Below, piece by piece: positions 57,788-64,000 of a stretch of 64,000 bases of DNA (its first letter is position 1; the number at the start of each line of letters is the position of its first letter). Under the pieces are notes generated by a model, which saw only the letters and a list, made by a program, of their open reading frames with translations, was not told the DNA's origin and made no database searches. The stretch is from assembly GCA_002418205.1 (NCBI GenBank), contig DIDP01000038.1, forward strand, positions 10,916 to 74,915, given 5' to 3'. The translations under genes were made by a program, and so were the position numbers. This DNA is from Anaerolineales bacterium UBA5797. Lineage in GTDB: Bacteria > Chloroflexota > Anaerolineae > Anaerolineales > Villigracilaceae.

Positions 57788-59401
57788 ATGACTCAACAAC
57801 TAAAAATCACAGACGACCTCGACGCGCTTCTCGATGTTCTGCCTCTTGATATCCGCCGCGCGGTGGAGAAGGCAAACAACAGTGAGAACCTGCTCGAGAT
57901 CATATTGGATTTGGGGCGCATCCCGACTGTCCGTTTTGTGGATGGGGAGGTCAACCTGCGAGAGACCGAGATCACCCGCGATGAGATCGATTACGTGGAC
58001 GAGCGTACGGGTGAGTTCGACGCGGATAACCGCGCCGGCATCGAGCGCACACTGCACCGCATCTCTGCCATCCGCAACCGGCGCGGACACATCGTCGGGC
58101 TGACGCTGCGGGTTGGGCGTGCGGTGTATGGAACCGTGGACATCATCCAGGACATCATCGAGTCGGGCAAGTCGGTGCTCATTCTGGGACGGCCTGGTGT
58201 TGGTAAAACCACATTGCTCCGTGAGGCCGCGCGCATCCTGGCTGAATCAAAACGCGTAGTGATCGTGGATACGTCCAACGAGATCGGCGGCGATGGCGAT
58301 GTGCCGCATCCTGCTGTGGGCAAGGCGCGCCGCATGCAAGTGCGCGAACCGATGCTCCAGCATGAGGTGATGATCGAAGCGGTCGAGAATCACAACCCCG
58401 AAGTCATCGTCATTGACGAGATCGGGCGCGAACTCGAAGCCCTTGCCGCGCGCACCATCGCGGAACGCGGTGTACAACTCATCGGCACGGCGCACGGTCA
58501 GACGCTCGATAACCTTTTGCTCAATCCCACGCTCAGCGATCTGGTCGGCGGCATCGAAGCGGTCACGCTGTCGGATGAGGAGGCGCGTCGACGCGGCACC
58601 CAGAAAACGGTCCTCGAAAGACGCGCACCGCCCACTTTCGATGTCCTGATCGAGATCCAAAGCCGCGATCGTTTCACCGTGCATCTCGACATCATGGCTT
58701 CCGTGGACGCGCTTCTGCGCGGCTATCCGCTCCCCCCGGAAATTCGCACGCGTGATGAAAAAGGCAGGATCAAGATCGAGAAAGCCGAACCGGTTTCTTC
58801 GTCACGTGTGGATGCGAAGGAGACAAAAACGCCTCGCCGCGGACGTCAGCCTGCTCCCGCGTCCGATGAGCCTTACCCACGCTTCGACCCACTCAGCGCG
58901 ACACCCAGGGCGCTCCCCTCATCTACGGGCGCGGGGTTGCAACCCATAAAAGTGTATCCGTATGGCGTGGCGCGCAACAGACTGCAACAAGCCGCAAAGC
59001 GACTCGGCGTGCCCGCCGTCATCGTGCGTGACGCGAGCGAAGCCGACGCGCTGGTAACCCTGCGGACATATTACCGCAACCGCCAGCAGACCGTCATCGA
59101 AGCCGAACAGCGCGGCATGCCGATCTATGTGTTGCGCGCGAATACGGTGGCGCAGGTGGAGCAGTTCCTCGGCGACCTGTATAACCTGAGCGCCGCGCCT
59201 CTGCGCGACAACATGGAGGACATCCGCAACGAGACGCAGCAGGCGATCGCGGCGGTGCTCAACGGTGAGCGCTGGGTGGACCTGCCCCCGGGTCCGTCAC
59301 TGGTGCGCAGACTTCAACACGAGATGGCGCGTAATGCGGAATTGGTCAGTCACTCATATGGAAAAGAGCCGCGCAGGCATGTGAGGATATTCAGGGAATA
59401 A
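57788..59401 (+). CDS. SpoIIIAA/Ycf45-like AAA ATPase with C-terminal R3H domain
   Basis: 537 aa. Residues 1-120 form the N-terminal domain (LDALLDVLPLDIRRAVEKANNSENLLEIILDLGRIPTVRF). The ATPase core has VLILGRPGVGKTTLLREAARIL (Walker A), VIVDTSNEIGGDGDVPH, PEVIVIDEIGRELEALAARTIAERGVQLIGTAHG (Walker B and sensor) and TKTVLERRAPP-like QKTVLERRAPPTFDVLIEI. After a low-complexity linker, RNRLQQAAKRLGVPAVIVRDASEADALVTLRTYYRNRQQ forms a second alpha/beta domain. The last 60 residues (LPPGPSLVRRLQHEMARNAELVSHSYGKEPRRHVRIF) are an R3H single-stranded nucleic-acid-binding domain. It probably acts on nucleic acid; its target is unknown. Confidence 0.88.
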   Translation: MTQQLKITDDLDALLDVLPLDIRRAVEKANNSENLLEIILDLGRIPTVRFVDGEVNLRETEITRDEIDYVDERTGEFDADNRAGIERTLHRISAIRNRRGHIVGLTLRVGRAVYGTVDIIQDIIESGKSVLILGRPGVGKTTLLREAARILAESKRVVIVDTSNEIGGDGDVPHPAVGKARRMQVREPMLQHEVMIEAVENHNPEVIVIDEIGRELEALAARTIAERGVQLIGTAHGQTLDNLLLNPTLSDLVGGIEAVTLSDEEARRRGTQKTVLERRAPPTFDVLIEIQSRDRFTVHLDIMASVDALLRGYPLPPEIRTRDEKGRIKIEKAEPVSSSRVDAKETKTPRRGRQPAPASDEPYPRFDPLSATPRALPSSTGAGLQPIKVYPYGVARNRLQQAAKRLGVPAVIVRDASEADALVTLRTYYRNRQQTVIEAEQRGMPIYVLRANTVAQVEQFLGDLYNLSAAPLRDNMEDIRNETQQAIAAVLNGERWVDLPPGPSLVRRLQHEMARNAELVSHSYGKEPRRHVRIFRE

Positions 59402-59408
59402 AATGTAG

Positions 59409-59434
59409 CAGGGGCACAGCACACTGTGCCCCTG
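59409..59434 (+). terminator. Hairpin after the R3H ATPase gene
   Basis: CAGGGGCACAG/CTGTGCCCCTG with the loop CACA begins 8 bp after the stop and is followed by ATTCTTTC. It shares the GGCACAG-CA(A/C)A-CTGTGCC core with 37514-37545. Confidence 0.65.
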
Positions 59435-59457
59435 ATTCTTTCATTAAAAATTTTTAC

Positions 59458-59490
59458 AGGGACAGGTTTGAGACCTGTCCCTACTTTTTT
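59458..59490 (+). terminator. Second terminator after the R3H ATPase gene
   Basis: AGGGACAGGT/ACCTGTCCCT with the loop TTGAG is followed by ACTTTTTT. It lies 24 bp after the first hairpin, making a tandem terminator. Confidence 0.75.
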
Positions 59491-59575
59491 ATTACTTTCG
59501 ACACCTGAAATCTACAGTGAAGGTATGTAATATGTTTAGAGGGGAAATGAATGGTCGGTACTTGGGGATCATTGC

Positions 59576-60427
59576 ATGGAAAGGGTGAGTGTAATGAATA
59601 CTGCATCAGGATCGACGCAAAAAAATCAAATCATACACACCATTCAATTCTTTTTGCTTGCCTATTTGATCAGTTGGGCAATTTGGGGGTTGCTCATCTT
59701 CTTCCCTGAAACAATGGGTGAGATGTATTTCCTGATCATCTTTGGGGCTTTTGGTCCCTTTGCAGCTGCGGCGATATTGACACGTGTCCATCAGGGAAAG
59801 GATGGAGCAAAAAAATGGCGCCAGGATATTTTGCGATGGCGCGGACGAGGCCGTTGGATTCTCATAGGTGGTTTGGGACTCCCAATCTTGATTGCATTGG
59901 TGCATAGTGTAATTTATGCGATCCTTCGAGGTCTTCCGCAGTTTCAAAACGAAACTCCCTGGTACTGGTTAATCTATGCCATTCCTGTCAATGTGTATGT
60001 GGTTTTTGTGTACAGCAGCGGTTTTGGTGAAGAACCTGGCTGGCAGGGATATGCCATGCCGAGATTATTAAGGATCTTTTCACCCGTTGCAGCCTGTATC
60101 ATTTTTGGCGTTCTTTGGACTTTGTGGCACACTCCGTTGTATTTCACCCAGCTTTGGAATGGTAATGAACCCATGTATTTGATGTTGCTTTACACACCAC
60201 CTCTCGCTGTCGTCCTGACCTGGCTAACTCAAAAGGCGCGCGGGAGTGTCATGCCCGCGGTGTTTTTGCATCATGCGGGCAATCTTTATGGCAGTTACCT
60301 TACACGAACGGATATCTTTTCACAACCACTTGATTGGAATTTTACAGAGATTAAAACCGTCATCTACTGGGTGATTGCCTTGGTCATTATCTGGCGAACA
60401 CGTGGAAAATTGGGTTATGAACCCTAG
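59576..60427 (+). CDS. CPBP (CAAX-like) intramembrane metalloprotease
   Basis: 283 aa with about eight membrane helices. The catalytic motifs are EEPGWQGYAMPRL (EE plus Arg region), VLWTLWHTPLYF (His) and FLHHAGNLYG (third-motif His/Asn), the ABI/CPBP pattern. These proteases include prenyl-protein endopeptidases and bacteriocin-immunity proteins; the substrate is unknown. The start could also be ATG at 59594, preceded by GGTGAG. Codon use is visibly more A/T-rich than the flanking genes, which hints at horizontal transfer. It is monocistronic with a hairpin after the stop. Confidence 0.88.
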   Translation: MERVSVMNTASGSTQKNQIIHTIQFFLLAYLISWAIWGLLIFFPETMGEMYFLIIFGAFGPFAAAAILTRVHQGKDGAKKWRQDILRWRGRGRWILIGGLGLPILIALVHSVIYAILRGLPQFQNETPWYWLIYAIPVNVYVVFVYSSGFGEEPGWQGYAMPRLLRIFSPVAACIIFGVLWTLWHTPLYFTQLWNGNEPMYLMLLYTPPLAVVLTWLTQKARGSVMPAVFLHHAGNLYGSYLTRTDIFSQPLDWNFTEIKTVIYWVIALVIIWRTRGKLGYEP

Positions 60428-60439
60428 CTTGTTTGGAGA

Positions 60440-60481
60440 AATAAAGACGGGAGCAGATGAACATCCGCTCCCGTCTTTATT
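60440..60481. terminator. Bidirectional terminator between the CPBP and HtrA genes
   Basis: A 15-bp perfect stem AATAAAGACGGGAGC/GCTCCCGTCTTTATT, with an inner GATG/CATC stem, lies between convergent stops. The A/T pairs at its base give T tracts on both strands. Confidence 0.85.
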
Positions 60482-60488
60482 GTTTCAT

Positions 60489-61637
60489 TTAGGTATGTTG
60501 TGCCTCGCCCAGTGTGATCTGCACCTGCATTTCTTTCCCATCACGCATTACGGTCAGATTGACCTGATCGCCGGGGTTGAATGTGAACAGCGTGTTGACA
60601 TATGAGTGGGTTTCGTCGAGAGTCACATCACCAACCTTGGTGATAATGTCTCCCTGCTTCAAACCCGCTTCACTCGCAGGGCTACCGTTCACCACTTCCA
60701 TTACATAGACACCCCATTGTACGGGAAGTTTATATCGAGCCGCGATGCCGGGGTTTATGGGCTGGAACTTGATTCCCATGTATGGACGGGCAAAATATCC
60801 CTTCTGGATGATCTGTCCCGCAATGGCTTGCGCCGTGTTCACAGGGATGGCGAAGCCGAGTCCCTCTGCCACATCGCCCATGCCGCTGTTGCGGACGACC
60901 AGCGTGTTGATGCCGATCACTTCACCCGCGAGGTTCACCAGCGGTCCGCCGGAGTTGCCGTGGTTGATGGCGGCGTCGGTCTGGATCAGGTCTTCGATCT
61001 GGTAGCCGTTGCCGGTGTCGATGGAACGACCCGTCGCGCTGACCACGCCAACGGTCACGGTGTTCTTGAAGTTCCCCAGCGGCGAGCCGATGGCGATGAC
61101 GGATTCGCCCGGATCGAGCTTATCCGAGTTGCCCAATGCCGCGACCGCAGGGACGCTTCCATCCGTTTTCAACACGGCGATATCGGAATACAGGTCCGTG
61201 CCGACGATGGTCGCCTTTTGTTCGGTCCCATCCGAAAGGATGATACTGACTTCCTTTGTCCCTTCCACAACGTGATTGTTTGTGAGGATGTATCCCTGGT
61301 TGCTGATGAAAAATCCGCTGCCGCTCACGGTCTGGTCGCCGGTAGGACCAAAGAACGTCATTTGCCCGGGGATCTTTCCAACAACCGTGACAACCGCGGG
61401 TCCTACTTTCTGCACGGATTGCGTGATGGCGGTCTCAATGTCCGTGTTGTTGAGGACGAGCGTCTGGTTGGGACTGGTGTTATTTGCCGGCAGGATCTCC
61501 TGAATGGGAGCGGGCAGGCTGCCCTGCTGTTGAACAGCGCGGAACACGGCAAAGCCGCCCACTGCCACGCCAGCCAAAGCCGACCCACCAGCGACAACCA
61601 GAACAAGTAAAATGTAGAGGATCTTTTTCAAGGTCAT
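60489..61637 (-). CDS. htrA: HtrA/DegP-type membrane-anchored serine protease
   Basis: 382 aa. One N-terminal membrane anchor (ILYILLVLVVAGGSALAGVAVGGFAVF) precedes a trypsin-like domain with the triad His122 (TNNHVVEG), Asp152 (YSDIAVLK) and Ser229 (HGNSGGP). A C-terminal PDZ domain spans about 290-375 (GVYVMEVVNGSPASEAGLKQGDIITKVGDVTLDE). It degrades misfolded envelope proteins. ATG at 61637 is chosen because GGAGG lies seven bases upstream; another ATG seven codons earlier has no such site. It is transcribed divergently from tmk. Confidence 0.96.
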   Translation of the reverse strand: MTLKKILYILLVLVVAGGSALAGVAVGGFAVFRAVQQQGSLPAPIQEILPANNTSPNQTLVLNNTDIETAITQSVQKVGPAVVTVVGKIPGQMTFFGPTGDQTVSGSGFFISNQGYILTNNHVVEGTKEVSIILSDGTEQKATIVGTDLYSDIAVLKTDGSVPAVAALGNSDKLDPGESVIAIGSPLGNFKNTVTVGVVSATGRSIDTGNGYQIEDLIQTDAAINHGNSGGPLVNLAGEVIGINTLVVRNSGMGDVAEGLGFAIPVNTAQAIAGQIIQKGYFARPYMGIKFQPINPGIAARYKLPVQWGVYVMEVVNGSPASEAGLKQGDIITKVGDVTLDETHSYVNTLFTFNPGDQVNLTVMRDGKEMQVQITLGEAQHT

Positions 61638-61769
61638 TTGTGCCTCCGTAATTTTCATTTCCGGAAAAAATTCTAGTATCGGATGATGACAGGAAAATTA
61701 AGGAATTGTGTATAAAATGTGTTAGTTGTGTATGAAAAACATTAACCACAGGCATTTGGAAAAATCATC

Positions 61770-62384
61770 ATGTTCATCACACTCGAAGGCCCTGAAGGCT
61801 CAGGCAAGACATCCCATATCCCGTATCTTGTGGAATATCTCCGCGAAAAGGGACATACGGTGTTTCCCACGCGCGAACCGGGTGGCACTTCCATCAGCGA
61901 GCAGATACGCGACATCCTGCACGACCTGAAGAACGCTGAGATGCATCCGCGCACCGAGACATTGCTCTACCAGGCAGCGCGCGCGCAGATCGTGGAACAG
62001 GTTATCAAGCCGCATCTGGCGGATGGCGAGATCGTCATCTCGGACCGTTACTACGACTCGACCATTGCCTATCAAGGCTACGGTCATCAACAGGATCTCG
62101 AACAGATCCGCGGACTGGTGAAGTATGCAACGGGAGGGCTTGTCCCCGACTTGACCGTTTTGCTCGACCTCGATGTGGAGGTCGGGTTGGGGCGGAAGAA
62201 GAAGGACAACGAGTGGAATCGTCTTGACGCCTACACGGTCGAGTTCCATCAACGCGTTCGCGCAGGGTATTTGGAGATGGTGAAGCAAGAGCCAGGTCGC
62301 TGGGTGGTAGTGAATGCTGAACGGAAGTGGGACGAGGTGCAGGAGGAATTGAGGCGGGTGATCGAGGAGAAGTTGAAACGATGA
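61770..62384 (+). CDS. tmk: Thymidylate kinase
   Basis: 204 aa. It phosphorylates dTMP to dTDP. ITLEGPEGSGKTSHIPYLVEYL is the P loop, TREPGGTSISEQIRDIL the DRX-like/ERE segment, SDRYYDSTIAYQGYG the dTMP site, and LTVLLDLDVEVGLGRKKKDNEWNRLD leads into the lid. Ordinary full length. Its stop overlaps the start of the alpha/beta hydrolase gene (ATGA), so the two are translationally coupled. The upstream region has no strong ribosome-binding site. Confidence 0.96.
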   Translation: MFITLEGPEGSGKTSHIPYLVEYLREKGHTVFPTREPGGTSISEQIRDILHDLKNAEMHPRTETLLYQAARAQIVEQVIKPHLADGEIVISDRYYDSTIAYQGYGHQQDLEQIRGLVKYATGGLVPDLTVLLDLDVEVGLGRKKKDNEWNRLDAYTVEFHQRVRAGYLEMVKQEPGRWVVVNAERKWDEVQEELRRVIEEKLKR

Positions 62385-63181
62385 GCGAAAAATTCGTGCA
62401 AGCCAACGGCATCCACATCCATTACGAGGAGTTCGGCGAAGGCGCACCGCTCATCCTGCTCCACGGCGGCTCGGGGACGCTGGAGGAATGGAGACCGATG
62501 ATCCCCTCCTTCGAGCCGCATTTCCACGTTTACGCGCTCGACAGCCGCGGACACGGCAAAACGGACAACCCGTCCGGCAAGCTCAGCTACCGCATGATGG
62601 CGGACGACCTGGCGGCGTTCGTTGAAGCACTGAAGATCCCTCGTCCGCTGGTGTGCGGATACAGTGACGGCGGTCAGATCGCCCTCGAACTTGCCATGCG
62701 CCACCCCGGCCTGGCGCGGGCGCTGGTGGTGGGTGCGGCGGCGTACCGCTTCTCGGAGGAATACGTCAACGCGCTGAAGACCTGGGGCTTCGAGAAGCCC
62801 GGCGAATACGACTTTGACTGGGTGGAGGCGAACTTCCCGTTCTTCGTGGAGGACTGGAAGAGAAGCCATTACCGCGAAGGCGATCCCGATTACTGGAAGA
62901 AACTGACACTGCAAATCTCCGAGATGTGGCTGACCCCGCATGATTACAGTGAATCGGACTTCAAGCGGATAGCTGATCCGCTCCTCGTTCTCATCGGCGA
63001 CCGGGACGGCATGATCCCCCTCGACGATGCCATCGGCATGTACCGCATGATCCCCACCGCGGAACTGGCTGTCCTCCCGAAAGCCGACCACATGAGTGTA
63101 CTCACGAACCCTAAACATTTCCTCCACGTTGTTCTGGAGTTCCTGACGCGGCAGAGCAAAATGGAGGAAGATAAAAAATGA
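62381..63181 (+). CDS. Alpha/beta-fold hydrolase
   Basis: 266 aa. PLILLHGGSGTLEEWRPMIPSFEPHFHVYALDSRGHGKTDNP is the oxyanion region, and VCGYSDGGQIALELAMRHP holds the nucleophile Ser in GYSDGG. The acid is the Asp of LVLIGDRDGMIPLDDA, and the catalytic His lies in LPKADHMSVL. The substrate is unknown. The gene overlaps tmk by 4 bp, which fixes the start (MSEKFVQANGIHIHYEEFG). It overlaps the methionine-aminopeptidase remnant at its 3' end (ATGA), suggesting the intact aminopeptidase gene was once part of the same operon. Confidence 0.93.
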   Translation: MSEKFVQANGIHIHYEEFGEGAPLILLHGGSGTLEEWRPMIPSFEPHFHVYALDSRGHGKTDNPSGKLSYRMMADDLAAFVEALKIPRPLVCGYSDGGQIALELAMRHPGLARALVVGAAAYRFSEEYVNALKTWGFEKPGEYDFDWVEANFPFFVEDWKRSHYREGDPDYWKKLTLQISEMWLTPHDYSESDFKRIADPLLVLIGDRDGMIPLDDAIGMYRMIPTAELAVLPKADHMSVLTNPKHFLHVVLEFLTRQSKMEEDKK

Positions 63182-63333
63182 CCGCTGACTCACAAAAAGA
63201 CATTCAATACCTCAAAGCCATCGGGCGCATCTGCGCTGAGACACTGCACCGCACCATGGACAATGCCATTGCTGCGCAGTTCGAGCGCACGATCGTTGTG
63301 ACGAGGAACGAACCTATCATCCTGACGCTGTGA
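63178..63333 (+). pseudogene. Internally deleted methionine aminopeptidase remnant
   Basis: 51 codons, open from ATG to TGA. Residues 1-27 (DSQKDIQYLKAIGRICAETLHRTM) match the N-terminus of type I methionine aminopeptidases. Residues 28-51 (DNAIAAQFERTIVVTRNEPIILTL) match their C-terminus, SAQ(F/Y)EHTIVVT...ILTL. About 200 residues between, including all five metal ligands except the Glu of QFE, are missing. The reading frame survived the deletion. It is translationally coupled to the hydrolase gene, so a nonfunctional short peptide may still be made. Confidence 0.8.
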
Positions 63334-63376
63334 TGATCCTGGTCGATGATTCAGAGAAGGAAAAACTCGCAGAGGG

Positions 63377-63392
63377 CGGGACAATTGTCCCG
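63377..63392. promoter_or_regulatory. Perfect 16-bp palindrome before the DinB gene
   Basis: CGGGACAATTGTCCCG is a perfect palindrome 16 bp before the DinB ATG and just upstream of its Shine-Dalgarno AAGGAGACG. It could be a regulator-binding site. In RNA it would have no loop, so a DNA role is more likely. Confidence 0.45.
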
Positions 63393-63408
63393 TGGAAAGG
63401 AGACGAAC

Positions 63409-63909
63409 ATGTCCGATGAACAATGGGTTCCGGGGAACAAATCCGAATTGATGTCTGCCATTGCGCGGGAGTGGGATCTGCTCATGGCAGTGGTCTCCAA
63501 ACTCGATGAGACACAAATGACCACGCCGGATGCTGGCGGATGGAGTCCGAAGGATAACCTTGCACATCTCATGGAATGGATGGTCGTGTTGATGGGCTAT
63601 CACCTCGACCGCCGCCCAGCGCATGAAGTGCTCGGCGTTTCGGAGGAGGTGACGAAGGGCTGGGACATGGAGGTCATCAACCCGGTGCTGTTCGAGCGCA
63701 ACAAGGATCGCACAATACAGGATGTGCTCGATCGGTTAAAACGCTCGTATGTGGATCTCGTCAGGAAACTGGATGCGATGTCGTATGAGGATCTGCTCCA
63801 GCCGCGCCATGCCGATGACCCGGAGAAACGTCCCGTGTTGTTGTGGGTTTTAGGGAATACCACGGACCATTTCGCGGAGCACCGCGCGACGATTGAAAAA
63901 ATGTTCTAG
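63409..63909 (+). CDS. DinB/DfsB-family protein
   Basis: 166 aa. SELMSAIAREWDLLMAVVSKLDETQMTTPDAGGWSPKDNLAHLMEWMVVLMGYHLDRR is the N-terminal helix pair with the GGWSxKDxLAHL signature, whose His is a metal ligand. WVLGNTTDHFAEHRATIEKMF is the C-terminal motif with DHxxxH. It belongs to the four-helix DinB superfamily, ClbS/DfsB subtype. That subtype includes a cyclopropane hydrolase, but here the function is unassigned. ATG at 63409 has AAGGAGACG upstream. Positions 63910-64000 hold no recognisable feature. Confidence 0.88.
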   Translation: MSDEQWVPGNKSELMSAIAREWDLLMAVVSKLDETQMTTPDAGGWSPKDNLAHLMEWMVVLMGYHLDRRPAHEVLGVSEEVTKGWDMEVINPVLFERNKDRTIQDVLDRLKRSYVDLVRKLDAMSYEDLLQPRHADDPEKRPVLLWVLGNTTDHFAEHRATIEKMF

Positions 63910-64000
63910 CGTGCTTCTATGAGAGCGAAATTGTCAAGAGGAGCGATCAGAGGCAATCCTGCCAGATCGTCCTTGTGTAGGTCGCTTCTGGAATTCTCCG

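Overview
The window looks like a chromosome segment from a moderately GC-rich bacterium of the Chloroflexota, most likely class Anaerolineae. I infer this from gene content (class III cyclase fused to an NB-ARC/TPR regulator, DUF5671 membrane protein, CAD-like dihydroorotase, Ser/Thr kinase with beta-propeller sensor, QcrABC-type cytochrome bc with a cytochrome c fusion) and from many palindromic intergenic repeats. No database search was run, so the taxon is an inference. No rRNA, tRNA, CRISPR array, transposase or prophage gene was recognised.

Layout. 1-7.4 kb: Tat-exported methionine-sulfoxide reductase MsrP beside a thioredoxin-like lipoprotein with an in-frame TGA at the first position of its CXXC motif, then a two-component system, a diguanylate cyclase, a STAS protein and a C39/SH3 protein. 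7.4-14 kb: small membrane proteins, an S1P-lyase-like PLP enzyme, a FGGY kinase and a PhzF protein. 14-22 kb: energy metabolism, with sdhCDAB divergent from a Rieske/cytochrome b/cytochrome b-c operon, and icd. 22-31 kb: the pyrimidine genes pyrC, pyrB, pyrF, pyrE and pyrD, interrupted by two toxin-antitoxin pairs, a GNAT, an orphan DNA methyltransferase, DinB and NUDIX genes. 31-41 kb: a Ser/Thr kinase, gdhA, a tightly overlapping operon rhodanese-VOC-cupin-EamA whose rhodanese also has an in-frame TGA at its active site, pepF, and a ParB-like/universal stress fusion. 41-50.5 kb: the cyclase-NB-ARC regulator with a decayed copy behind it, a DUF5671 protein, dnaN, a GAF histidine kinase and a glycosyltransferase-like membrane protein. 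50.6-54.8 kb: a GntR-slipin-SdpI-ABC transporter operon. 55-64 kb: pdxST, an R3H ATPase, a CPBP protease, HtrA, tmk, an alpha/beta hydrolase, a methionine aminopeptidase remnant and a DinB protein.

The most important observation is a pair of probable selenoproteins. In both the thioredoxin-like lipoprotein (1107-1685) and the rhodanese lipoprotein (37022-37495) an in-frame TGA replaces a cysteine of the active-site motif. Conserved-looking protein continues to a normal stop. A stem-loop fitting the bacterial SECIS model (apical loop with a G in its first two bases, 26 and 21 nt after the TGA) follows immediately. Both proteins carry lipoprotein signal peptides, which suggests selenium-based redox or sulfur chemistry at the cell envelope, with the thioredoxin next to MsrP.

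The second theme is palindromic repeats. Several unrelated families fill gaps inside operons, and two lie in frame inside coding genes (pyrC and pyrD). Candidate attenuators precede pyrC and gdhA. Two decayed gene remnants, of a cyclase and of methionine aminopeptidase, show recent gene loss.
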